DNA of 64,000 bases, from the NCBI GenBank assembly GCA_900767465.1, contig CAAGAW010000019.1:1-64000 (forward strand), given 5' to 3'. Below are positions 16,869 through 24,489 of this stretch, in pieces. Positions within the stretch are counted from its first letter, which is position 1, and every line of letters begins with the position of its first letter. Source of the DNA: Clostridia bacterium (GTDB lineage: Bacteria > Bacillota > Clostridia > Christensenellales > Pumilibacteraceae). The position numbers were made by a program, and so were the translations under genes. The notes under the pieces were generated by a model, which did not search any database, was not told the origin of the DNA, and saw only the letters and a list, made by a program, of their open reading frames with translations.

Positions 16869-18120
16869 TACCGCACGGGTAGTTTCGGTTAGTGTGGCGC
16901 TCCCGCTCGGTGGCGAGCCGCCACGGGCGAGCGGGCTGGCGCGTGTATGTGGCGTACCGTTTCTACCGTATGGACGCAGATCCTGCGCGGGCGGGTGTTT
17001 TGGCGGGTGTTTTTTTGTAATCGTGTACGATTGTTTCCATTTCTCTCGCGGGGGATTTCTCGGCGCGGAGCCAGCGCGGGCGAGTATTTGGGGTGGTCGT
17101 GTACGCAAGTAAGTCTTCCCTTCCGGGAGATTGCCACGTCGCGCGTTGCGCTCCTCGCAATGACAAGGCGGTACGGGTGTTCGCTTGGGGTAAAAACGGA
17201 TAAACGTTATTAAACACCGCACACGCCCTAACAGTTTGTCATTCCGAGGGAACGAAGTGACCGTGGGAATCTCGCGGAAGCGGAATCGGTCGTTTCGGCG
17301 ACTGACGGGCGCAGAGCCTGCGCGGGCGAGCGGGCTATTCGTGTGCGGGTGTTTTCGTTTCTCTCGCGGGGGATTTCTCCACTTCGCTACCGCTTCGGTC
17401 GAAATGACATCGTGTCCGATTGTGGTTATTCGGTTAATCGTTGTAACAACGTTACTCGCGCACACAATGACATCGTGTTCGTTTGGTATATAATGTCATT
17501 TTGGTTAAATGTGATAGAGCCGTTTCTCACATTCCGCTCGGTTTTATGATGTCATTTCGACCGAAGTGAGGACGATAGTCCGAACGCAGCGGAGAAATCC
17601 CCCGCGGTTGTCACGCGATACACTTTCTGCCACGACTTTTTCGACCTCTTACGCGTTGCGGGGTCCGGGCACAGCCGCAAGGTGGCGAGCCGCCACGGGC
17701 AAGTGGGCTGGCGCGTGTACGTTTGGTTGGCGGCGGGGCGAGGGCGCCCCGCCCTACCGAAGCGTGAAACGATATTCCAGACGAATACTTGCCCATGGTG
17801 TTATACCCGCGGGCGGACGAGGAACGCCCCCTACATTATTTGACCGATAGCCACTGTTATCACGCGATACTACAAGACTTTACCGCAAGAAACGGTTGTC
17901 ACGCGATAACGCCCCTATTACCCATTTGCCGACCTATTCACGCGTTGCGGGGTCCGGGACACAGCCACAAGGTGGTGAGCCGCCACGGGCAAGTATTTAA
18001 TTCCGTGCTTTACCAAACGCTCGTTATATCACTAACCCAATACTTGACCGCGGGGAATCACCGCACCGGCGACTTTTTTGCACACTTTTTTCTTCGCCTG
18101 AAAAAAGTGTGATCCCTTTT
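16869..18120. repeat. Second intergenic repeat block
   Basis: A 1.25-kb gene-free stretch made of the same modules as 1-823 and 11041-11452: the 57-bp unit (17115-17171), GATGTCATTTCGACCGAAGT near 17548 and inverted near 17394, GTTGCGGGGTCCGGG near 17656 and 17944, and the CAAGTATT...AATACTTG unit (17990-18053). The block mixes orientations, as if built by successive insertions. The open frames inside are repeat translations and are not called. Confidence 0.8.
17115..17171 (+). repeat. 57-bp dispersed repeat, copy 4
   Basis: Identical to the copy at 30-86, 17 kb away. Confidence 0.85.
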
Positions 18121-18158
18121 GTCTCATTTTCAAAAGAGAGCCGTAGCGGCAGCGAATT

Positions 18159-18872
18159 TTATATCCGCTCTATCTTTCCGTTGTCGGAATAGTAGTCCGC
18201 CTTGTCGTCGTCCGCGTACGCCCAGTCGATGGGCGGGAGCGCGCGGGAAACGAGGAAATCGTTGGCTTTGACGAAATGTCCGCAGCCGAAAAAGCCGCGG
18301 TACGCCGAGAGCGGACTTGGGTGAACGCTTTCGAGAATAAGATGGCGCGGCGGGATAAGCGACTTTTTGCGGAGCGCGTTTGCACCCCACAGCATAAACA
18401 CCATAGGTTCTTCGCGGCGGGCGAGCGACTCGATAACGGCGTCGGTAAACGTCTGCCACCCGAGGTCTGCGTGCGACTGCGGCGTATGCTCGCGCACGGT
18501 AAGCACGGTGTTTAGGAGCAGCACGCCCTGACTTGCCCAGCCGGTGAGCGTGCTTCCGTTAGGTAAAACGCCCGTTTCGGATTCGATTTCCTTGAAGATG
18601 TTGACGAGCGAGGGCGGAAGCGGCACGCCTTTTCCGACGGCGAACGCCATACCGTTAGCCTGCCCTTCGCCGTGGTATGGGTCCTGTCCGAGAATCACTA
18701 CGCGCACCTTTTCGTACGGAACGCGCGCCATAGCCGAATACACGAGCGGGCGCGGCGGATAAACCGTTCCGCGGGCGTACTCCTCGTCTACCGCCGCCAT
18801 AAGCCGCGTAAAATAATCCTTGCCGTACTCGCCCTGCAAAATTTCGTCCCAGTCGTTGCCGATAACGGTCAT
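18159..18872 (-). CDS. ung: Uracil-DNA glycosylase, family 1
   Basis: 237 residues from the ATG at 18872, which has GGAGAGAGG upstream. It removes uracil from DNA. Motif A GQDPYHGEGQANGMAF contains the catalytic Asp and the uracil-stacking region, PPSLVNIFKEI follows, GVLLLNTVLTV carries the uracil-specific Asn, and the DNA-minor-groove loop is HPSPLSAYRGFFGCGHF. Length and motifs match family 1. A longer frame upstream would include three copies of a repeat-encoded peptide and lacks support. Confidence 0.96.
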   Translation of the reverse strand: MTVIGNDWDEILQGEYGKDYFTRLMAAVDEEYARGTVYPPRPLVYSAMARVPYEKVRVVILGQDPYHGEGQANGMAFAVGKGVPLPPSLVNIFKEIESETGVLPNGSTLTGWASQGVLLLNTVLTVREHTPQSHADLGWQTFTDAVIESLARREEPMVFMLWGANALRKKSLIPPRHLILESVHPSPLSAYRGFFGCGHFVKANDFLVSRALPPIDWAYADDDKADYYSDNGKIERI

Positions 18873-19053
18873 TTGCCTCTCTCCTTTCTCTTTCGTGGTG
18901 TATTTTTCGTAAACGTGCCGAACGTTTATTATCTTTGTTCGGTAAATCGTTACCGCGCCGCCGCAAAACCGCCCGAACAAGCGACCCGAAACGCGAATAA
19001 GTCCGCGCGCGCACGGCAAAACGACGCTTTTCTCGTCCCGATTCCGCCGCTTT

Positions 19054-19152
19054 GCCGTCGTTACGTTACCGAAAAACGCACGATATGCCGTCGTTACGTT
19101 ACCGAAAAACGCACGATATGCCGTCGTTACGTTACCGAAAAACGCACGATAT
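19054..19152. repeat. Three perfect 33-bp tandem repeats upstream of ung
   Basis: Three identical back-to-back 33-bp units beginning GCCGTCGTTACGTTACCGAA, at 19054, 19087 and 19120. They lie between ung and the arsR-type gene, both on the minus strand. A period of 33 is a multiple of three and about three helical turns, so either a protein or a DNA-binding array would fit; neither is proven. The rest of 18873-19235 has no coding signal. Confidence 0.95.
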
Positions 19153-19235
19153 GCGCCGGTTCCGATTCCGCCGCAAAGAATTATCGGCGCGGGTATGACT
19201 GTATTATAACACAAGCCGCGCAAAAAGTCTATTTT

Positions 19236-19598
19236 TTACGCGCGTTCTTCGATTTCGGTAAACTCGGTAGCCGACAGCATAACGTCTAAAATCTTGCGGC
19301 TCGCGATCGAGTAAAACGTTATTCTGCCCTGACGGCGGCGTTTTACCGCTCCCGCCGTCATAAGCCGCGCAAGTTGGTGCGAAACGGTAGTCTGATTCAT
19401 TCTTAAAAGTTTGACGATGTCGCTTACGCACAACGGCGTTACCGACAACGCGGACAGAATCCGAAGCCGCGTTCCGTCTCCGAGCGCGGAAAACAGCCCG
19501 CAAAGTCCGTCCACCGTCGCGCCGTCGGGCATATATTCGAGGACGAGTCCGGCAGAACGCGGATCTACAACGTATTGATTTTCTTCGGATATTATCAT
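19236..19598 (-). CDS. ArsR/SmtB-family transcription regulator
   Basis: 120 residues. The winged helix-turn-helix has the family layout: LFSALGDGTRLRILSAL (helix 1), LCVSDIVKLLRMNQTTVSHQLARLM (recognition helix) and the wing KRRRQGRITFYSI. A single Cys sits at the place where arsenic sensors carry CVC, so a classical metal site is not evident. The TATAAT box ends six bases before the ATG and there is no Shine-Dalgarno sequence, so the mRNA is probably leaderless. No obvious target efflux gene is adjacent. Confidence 0.9.
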   Translation of the reverse strand: MIISEENQYVVDPRSAGLVLEYMPDGATVDGLCGLFSALGDGTRLRILSALSVTPLCVSDIVKLLRMNQTTVSHQLARLMTAGAVKRRRQGRITFYSIASRKILDVMLSATEFTEIEERA

Positions 19599-19604
19599 AA
19601 CCGT

Positions 19605-19610
19605 ATTATA
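19605..19610 (-). promoter_or_regulatory. -10 box of the ArsR-family gene (leaderless)
   Basis: TATAAT on the minus strand, six bases from the start codon. The -35 region is poor. Confidence 0.55.
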
Positions 19611-19807
19611 CCACGCCCGTACCGCGGCTTAACCCGCATTTATTACCGATATTTCGCGGATAAGGTCGAAAAACGCGCGGCTGCACCGACCGGTTTATCC
19701 GCCGAATCCGCGCTCTTTTGTACCGCGCGATAAAAAAACCGTATCATCAGCCGATTCCGCGAATAAATATTATTATGGCGCGCGGGCGCCCGACGACGGA
19801 GGTTAAT

Positions 19808-20074
19808 ATGACTCAAAGCGACATATACAGACTTTTGCTTACCGTTTTGCTGTTTGCCAACCGTCAACTATCGTCGCTGAACGCTCCGTCCGACGCGGGC
19901 GGGCAAACCTGTAATTGCTCGGGAGGAACGACGGATTCCGTTTCGTCGGACCGGACGAGTTCGTCTTCGTCGGGCGAATTTTCGTTTTCGGGCATAAACG
20001 ACCTTATGATTCTCGTAATGTTCGTCTCTCTTTTCTCGCCCGATGGCGGTACGACTTCCGGCACGACTTTTTAG
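19808..20074 (+). CDS. Small Ser/Gly-rich protein with hydrophobic tail, unknown
   Basis: 88 residues, start chosen by GGAGGT five bases upstream. It has a hydrophobic N-terminal helix (YRLLLTVLLFANR), a Cys/Ser-rich middle (GGQTCNCSGGTTDS, then a run of Ser) and a second hydrophobic segment, INDLMILVMFVSLFSP. I do not recognise the family. A decayed second copy of its 3' half lies at 20394-20495. It could be a small membrane or cell-surface protein. Confidence 0.55.
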   Translation: MTQSDIYRLLLTVLLFANRQLSSLNAPSDAGGQTCNCSGGTTDSVSSDRTSSSSSGEFSFSGINDLMILVMFVSLFSPDGGTTSGTTF

Positions 20075-20393
20075 CGGCAGATGCGGAGCATAAACGGGGC
20101 GGTATAAAAACCGGCAACAAGGAACGCCAAGCGGAAAACCCGCTTTGATAAACGTCGCAGGGTAAACGACCGCCGGCATAACGATATTTCCGCAAGGTTT
20201 TTCCGGCAAAGCGGAAGGTTGGGGATTCGGACGCGGCGTTGCCGCGGTTTCCGTAGGGAATTTCAAGTAAAAACACAAAATCCGGGAATCGGGCGCGGCG
20301 TTATGCCTCGCCTTTTTTCTTGTCGGATACCGGTTTTAATCGTCATCGCAGGCAAGTCCGTCGTCCCGTATCGGTCGATCTGCGTTTTATCGG

Positions 20394-20495
20394 TCGAATT
20401 TTCGTTTTCGGGAATAAACGACCTTATGATTCCCGTAACGTCAGCGCATTCCCTCTCGCCCGGCTGCCCGACTTCCGTCGCGACTTCTCGTCGAT
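20394..20495 (+). pseudogene. Decayed duplicate of the small Ser-rich gene
   Basis: The bases encoding EFSFSGINDLMI and the following CTCTCGCCCG...CGACTTCCG text are repeated from 19974-20065 with substitutions and small indels. The reading frame is lost after the shared segment, and no ribosome site or start is near. Apart from this remnant, 20075-20495 shows nothing I can assign. Confidence 0.55.
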
Positions 20496-20702
20496 CTAAT
20501 AATCCTTCATTCCCGTAAGATAACCGAGGTCCTCGTCGAAATACGCGGCGATCCGACACAGATTCTCTATTCCGATTTCGCGCTGACACAGCAAATATCT
20601 CGAAAGAGTCTGCTGCGGAATTCCCACCTTTTTCGCAACCGAACTCACGCTTTCCGCGCCGATAAGCTCACGCAATCTTTCGGCAAATTTTTCTTTGTAC
20701 AT
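20496..20702 (-). CDS. XRE-type helix-turn-helix repressor
   Basis: 68 residues, essentially one HTH_XRE domain: LRELIGAESVSSVAKKVGIPQQTLSRYLLCQREIGIENLCRIAAYF. Small single-domain XRE proteins usually bind as dimers to palindromes and repress their own gene. It is divergent from the membrane protein gene at 20833, and two matching palindromes lie between them (20747-20766 and 20779-20792), one in each promoter. Confidence 0.88.
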   Translation of the reverse strand: MYKEKFAERLRELIGAESVSSVAKKVGIPQQTLSRYLLCQREIGIENLCRIAAYFDEDLGYLTGMKDY

Positions 20703-20737
20703 TTTTCTCTCTCCTCTTGGATTTTTATCCGAGTCGG

Positions 20738-20766
20738 CTTATATATTTTACGCCGAACGGTGTAAA
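20738..20766 (-). promoter_or_regulatory. Promoter of the XRE gene
   Basis: TTTACA (20761-20766), 17-bp spacer, TATAAG (20738-20743) on the minus strand. The operator at 20747-20766 covers its -35 box and spacer. Confidence 0.65.
20747..20766. promoter_or_regulatory. XRE operator 1
   Basis: TTTACGCCGAACGGTGTAAA, a near-perfect palindrome overlapping the XRE promoter. It shares the ACACCGNNNGGTGT-type core with operator 2. Confidence 0.7.
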
Positions 20767-20770
20767 ACGA

Positions 20771-20800
20771 TTGACATTACACCGTTTGGTGTGATATAAT
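20771..20800 (+). promoter_or_regulatory. Promoter of the 20833-22596 gene pair
   Basis: Perfect TTGACA (20771-20776) and TATAAT (20795-20800) with an 18-bp spacer that contains operator 2. Confidence 0.85.
20779..20792. promoter_or_regulatory. XRE operator 2
   Basis: ACACCGTTTGGTGT, a palindrome with five-base arms, placed exactly between the -35 and -10 boxes, where a bound repressor blocks RNA polymerase. Confidence 0.72.
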
Positions 20801-20832
20801 GGAGAAAATTATGAATTTCGGAGGAAAAAGAA

Positions 20833-21393
20833 ATGAAAGAAACAAAAACGATCCAGCTTTATCCGGACGACAACGTGATAAACGACGCGGTCGCGCTGTA
20901 CGAGAACTTCGGTTGGGAAGTCGTATCGAATCAGCGTTGTCAGGAACTTACGGACGGCGGAAGAAAGACGAGTACGTTCAATAAACTTACTCTTTCGCGC
21001 GACAAGGACGCAAAGTGGTACCGCGAAGCAAAGGCTTTCGAGGACGAATACGACAAGACTCTGGACGAGATAAGCGGACTTCGCGGACAAAAACGCACGC
21101 CGAAAGAGCCGTTTAAGCCGTATAAACCCGAATTCGGCTTGCCGATAATCGCGTTTATTTTCTGTCTTATTCCCCCGCTTACGCTTATAGATATTTTCTT
21201 CGTTATAATGTACGCGAAACACAAGTCCGAATACAAAAAGGATCTTGCCGAATACGAAGCGAATATCAAACGCTACGAAACGGAAAAAACCGAAGCGGAA
21301 AAATTAAACCGCGAACTTGACGACCGGATCGCCGCCAAGGAAACCAGACTTGCCGAAATCCGCACCGCCGCGGACAACGCGATTAACGCCTGA
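20833..21393 (+). CDS. Membrane protein with coiled-coil tail, unknown
   Basis: 186 residues. Residues 1-95 are soluble and charged. A hydrophobic hairpin follows at about 98-125 (FGLPIIAFIFCLIPPLTLIDIFFVIMYA, longer than one helix), then a coiled-coil-like charged tail (ANIKRYETEKTEAEKLNREL). I do not recognise the family. GGAGGAAAAAG precedes the ATG. It is probably cotranscribed with the zinc-ribbon protein that follows 63 bases later and controlled by the divergent XRE repressor. Confidence 0.75.
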   Translation: MKETKTIQLYPDDNVINDAVALYENFGWEVVSNQRCQELTDGGRKTSTFNKLTLSRDKDAKWYREAKAFEDEYDKTLDEISGLRGQKRTPKEPFKPYKPEFGLPIIAFIFCLIPPLTLIDIFFVIMYAKHKSEYKKDLAEYEANIKRYETEKTEAEKLNRELDDRIAAKETRLAEIRTAADNAINA

Positions 21394-21456
21394 AAAGCGG
21401 CAAAAAAGGAAAAAGTTCGCCCTCTGCGGGCGAATTTTTCGTTGAAGGAGTGAATT

Positions 21457-22596
21457 ATGGCATACGTGGAAATGAAATGTCCGAATTGCGGCGCACCGAT
21501 GACAGGCGACGGAAACCGTTTTACCTGCCCGCACTGCGGAACGGCGATACTCAACGTTATCGACGCGAAAATCGACTCGGACGTTACGGTTATGAGCGCG
21601 GAAGAGTTCACCGCGAGGCTTGAAGCGAACAAAAAGTCGTTTGTGATAAACGTAAACGACCGCCTCGAAGAGTTCGACGTGGACACGATGGTTACAAACA
21701 AAAAGATAAAAGACGCGGGAATTTGCCTTACAAACGGCGAATTCAACGGCGTCGAATACGCTTTGAAGGATATTCCGCGCGACAAGTATTTTTCGGTCGA
21801 AAGGCTGTATTACCTTGCTTCGATGCGGGTTAAAAACGAATTTGAACTTACCGATTGCTCCTTCGATATCGGCGGTAAAAAGGGTTCGTGGGAAAAGCAA
21901 ACGCAGTACGACCGCGCGGTTGCCCTCGCCGACGAGCAGACGAAAGAGACTTACCGCAAAATCCGCGAATACTGCCTTGGCAAAGAACGCGTAAAAAACG
22001 AAATCGACGAAATAAACAAATTGTTTGCCGTCGGACTTTACGACGAAGCGGTAACGTACGCCAAAAAAATGTGCCAAAACTACCCGCAAGCCGCGCACGC
22101 GTGGCAAACGCTTTACGAGGCGAAACGCCGACTCGATCCGAATTACGTCGGAAACGGCGAGTTTGAAAAGGCAAAGAATTGTCCCGATTATCTCGGCAAT
22201 CCCGCGGCGGCGATAAAAGCCGCGGAAGAAAAGCGCGCCGACGCGGACGCCGCCAACGCCGAGAGAATGAAAAAACGCGCGAAGGAAAAATCGGCTCTTA
22301 TGAGGCCGATTATCGCACTCGTTCTGATTACCGTCGCGTTTTTAGTCTTTTTCGCAATAAACGCCGCGCCTTTAATCGAATTTGCAACGGTTCGCAACCC
22401 AGACGTCGTGACCGTCAACACCATCAAGAAACACACGCAGAATTGCTTGCTGTCGTTTATCTTCGAGGTTGTCGCGTTGATCGTGTGCATCTCTAAAATC
22501 CGCAGCCGCAAACAAGACCTCGAATTCGAACTTCGCGACCCTCTCGTCGAATTTACCGAAAAGGATTATATTAAAATCTTCTTCGGCAAATTGTAA
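21457..22596 (+). CDS. Zinc-ribbon membrane protein, unknown
   Basis: 379 residues. The N-terminus is a zinc ribbon, CPNCGAPM...FTCPHCGTA (two CxxC knuckles, residues 8-29). A middle helical part (about 165-250) has a TPR-like look (LFAVGLYDEAVTYAKKMCQNYPQAAHAWQTLYEA). Two transmembrane helices lie near 285-310 and 330-350, and the tail is charged. Such zinc-ribbon/TPR/membrane proteins are common in Bacillota without known function. AAGGAGTGAATT precedes the ATG. Confidence 0.8.
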   Translation: MAYVEMKCPNCGAPMTGDGNRFTCPHCGTAILNVIDAKIDSDVTVMSAEEFTARLEANKKSFVINVNDRLEEFDVDTMVTNKKIKDAGICLTNGEFNGVEYALKDIPRDKYFSVERLYYLASMRVKNEFELTDCSFDIGGKKGSWEKQTQYDRAVALADEQTKETYRKIREYCLGKERVKNEIDEINKLFAVGLYDEAVTYAKKMCQNYPQAAHAWQTLYEAKRRLDPNYVGNGEFEKAKNCPDYLGNPAAAIKAAEEKRADADAANAERMKKRAKEKSALMRPIIALVLITVAFLVFFAINAAPLIEFATVRNPDVVTVNTIKKHTQNCLLSFIFEVVALIVCISKIRSRKQDLEFELRDPLVEFTEKDYIKIFFGKL

Positions 22597-22623
22597 ATTA
22601 AATAAAAAGAAATAGTGAGATAA

Positions 22624-22650
22624 AAAACCTTCCCGACAGAGGAAGGTTTT
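22624..22650. terminator. Bidirectional terminator
   Basis: A 10-bp perfect stem, AAAACCTTCC / GGAAGGTTTT, with a seven-base loop. T-rich tails follow on both strands. It serves the convergent genes ending at 22596 and 22671. Confidence 0.85.
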
Positions 22651-22670
22651 TGTTTCGTTATTTGTAATCG

Positions 22671-23654
22671 TCAGTTTTCGACCATAATCACTTCGAGCGG
22701 AGAATCGCCGCTGCGGAGCGTTTCGGCAGCCGCGCCGACCTCGTCGAACGGTACGCGTTTTCCGATAAGCGGTTCGACGTCCACCGCTTTTCCCGCAAGC
22801 ATATTTATCGCGGAATAGAAATTTTCGCCGCCGCCCGACACCGTGTACACGCTTGCGTCTTTTCGGAGCGCGTCGAGCATATTCACGTTGTACTCGCCTT
22901 TTGCGGACAATTCGCCGACGAACGCCGTTCTGCCGCGATGTCCGACGTAATCGAACGCGCGGGTAAGCGCAACGCCCGAGCCTATGTTATAAATAAGGTT
23001 TTCCGCCATCTTTCCGCAGGTAATGCTGAATACTTTTTTCACCGGATCGGTATCGACGGCGTTTACCGTATAATAGATGCCGAGTTTGCGACCGAGGTCG
23101 AGCAAATCCTCGCGATAATCCACGAGAACGGGAATCGCCTGATAGTAAATCGCGACCTGCGCGGCGATAAGACCCTGCGTGTTCGCGCCGAGAATTACGA
23201 CATGCTCGCCCTTTTCGACGTTAAGCCGCCCGAACGTTTCGACGGCGGTGGCGACGAGCGACGTAAAAACGGCGGTTTCCTCGTCAACCTGCGGAGGAAG
23301 AAGAATGAGATCGGACGCCGGAACGACCATAAAATCGCGGAGCGTTCCGTCGGCGGTTTTTCCGTAAATGACGCCTTTTTCGCACTCGCTGCGCTTGCCG
23401 GCGCGGCATTTCGCGCAGACGCCGCAGGACGAAACGGGCCGCACGAGAACGCGGTCGCCGCGCTTGACCGAAGTTACCTCGTCGCCGACCTCCGTAACCA
23501 TACCCACGCCGTCGCTGCCCGCTATTACTCCGTTTTGCGTAAAGTCGGGCACGACTGCGGTTATCATTTTAAGTTTTACTTCTTTGCTTTCCGCGTTGAC
23601 CGCTTCCGTTTCCTTAACGAGCGAGCCTTCGTCGGAGAGAATCCAACCTTTCAT
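22671..23654 (-). CDS. Zinc-type alcohol dehydrogenase-like (MDR) protein
   Basis: 327 residues of the medium-chain dehydrogenase/reductase superfamily. The structural zinc lobe is intact (SCGVCAKCRAGKRSEC, four Cys), and a Rossmann fold starts at VVILGANTQGLIAAQVA. The usual catalytic-zinc ligands are not seen: there is no Cys-x-Ser-Asp near residue 40, and the GHE motif is replaced by AGSDGVG. The chain is also some 20-30 residues short in the N-terminal part. It may therefore have lost zinc-dependent oxidoreduction or use another mechanism. It is monocistronic with its own promoter. Confidence 0.82.
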   Translation of the reverse strand: MKGWILSDEGSLVKETEAVNAESKEVKLKMITAVVPDFTQNGVIAGSDGVGMVTEVGDEVTSVKRGDRVLVRPVSSCGVCAKCRAGKRSECEKGVIYGKTADGTLRDFMVVPASDLILLPPQVDEETAVFTSLVATAVETFGRLNVEKGEHVVILGANTQGLIAAQVAIYYQAIPVLVDYREDLLDLGRKLGIYYTVNAVDTDPVKKVFSITCGKMAENLIYNIGSGVALTRAFDYVGHRGRTAFVGELSAKGEYNVNMLDALRKDASVYTVSGGGENFYSAINMLAGKAVDVEPLIGKRVPFDEVGAAAETLRSGDSPLEVIMVEN

Positions 23655-23694
23655 ACGTTCTCCTTAACCGAAAACGCGTTCCGATTACCGTTAT

Positions 23695-23724
23695 ATTATA
23701 CACTTTCCGCCACCCGCGTGTCAA
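23695..23724 (-). promoter_or_regulatory. Promoter of the MDR dehydrogenase gene
   Basis: TTGACA (23719-23724), 18-bp spacer, TATAAT (23695-23700) on the minus strand, in the 81-base gap after truA. Confidence 0.8.
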
Positions 23725-23735
23725 TCAAAGTCGCT

Positions 23736-24488
23736 CTACTTTCGGGAGAGTGGCGGATATTTGACTTTTACGAGGTACAGTCCGTCCGCGGGAGCGACGA
23801 ACGTTACGGCGGTTTTGCTGCGCGCTTCGAGCATGTCTTTTATCGCCTCGGGAGCGATTTTCCCGCTGCCCGCCTTTACTATCGCGCCCGTCATGAGCCG
23901 CACCATATTATACAGAAAACCGTTAGCGGTAAACGTAAGCCGTATTTCCTTGCCGCGGCGGGTAATCGTAATCGATTTAACGTTACGTACGGCGGTTTTC
24001 GTGTCCGCGCCGGTGGACATAAACGACGTGAAATCGTGCTCGCCGACAAGGTACGCCGCCGCTTCGCGCATTCTGTTTACGTCGAGCGGATAATCGACCC
24101 GCCATACCCTGCCCGCAAGCAACGCGCTTTCGGCGGAGGACGCGTAAACGACATAACGGTACGTTTTTTCGTGAGCGGAAAACCGCGCGTGGAAGTTTTC
24201 GTCGCGCTCTTCGGCTTTCGTCACTCTTATATCGGGCGGCAAAAACCGATTCAGTCCTTTGACGAAATTTTTTGCGGGGATCGAAACGGGCGTGTCGAAA
24301 TGCGCGACCTGTCCGATCGCGTGAACGCCCGCGTCCGTTCTGCCGCTGGCGACTACCGAAGTTTTTACTCCCGTAAGCGCGAAAACGGCGTTCTCGACGC
24401 GTGACTGCACGGTGTCGCGGTCCGGCTGAATCTGCCAGCCGTCGTACCCCGAGCCTACGTATCCGAGCGTGATAACTATTCGTCTCAT
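23736..24488 (-). CDS. truA: tRNA pseudouridine synthase A
   Basis: 250 residues. It makes pseudouridine at positions 38-40 of the anticodon arm. GYVGSGYDGWQIQ near the start, the catalytic Asp in GRTDAGVHA (about residue 53), HARFSAHEKTYRY and the C-terminal FLYNMVRLMTGAIV motif are all typical. It begins one base after the ecfT stop, the usual coupling of truA to the ECF genes in Bacillota. Confidence 0.96.
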   Translation of the reverse strand: MRRIVITLGYVGSGYDGWQIQPDRDTVQSRVENAVFALTGVKTSVVASGRTDAGVHAIGQVAHFDTPVSIPAKNFVKGLNRFLPPDIRVTKAEERDENFHARFSAHEKTYRYVVYASSAESALLAGRVWRVDYPLDVNRMREAAAYLVGEHDFTSFMSTGADTKTAVRNVKSITITRRGKEIRLTFTANGFLYNMVRLMTGAIVKAGSGKIAPEAIKDMLEARSKTAVTFVAPADGLYLVKVKYPPLSRK

Positions 24489-24489
24489 A

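Noticed and set aside
19054..19152. CRISPR array
   Set aside because: Three 33-bp units are directly adjacent with no spacers, and no cas gene is nearby.
18159..19223. Longer ung start at 19223
   Set aside because: The extension contains three copies of a repeat-encoded peptide and no homology to UDG; the ATG at 18872 has a good Shine-Dalgarno site and gives the family length.
20799..20984. Start at 20799 for a separate small gene
   Set aside because: This frame overlaps the promoter -10 and runs out of frame through the membrane protein gene, whose ATG at 20833 has GGAGG.
22938..24404. Long plus-strand frame opposite the dehydrogenase and truA genes
   Set aside because: It spans two clear minus-strand genes and the promoter between them, with no protein-like features.
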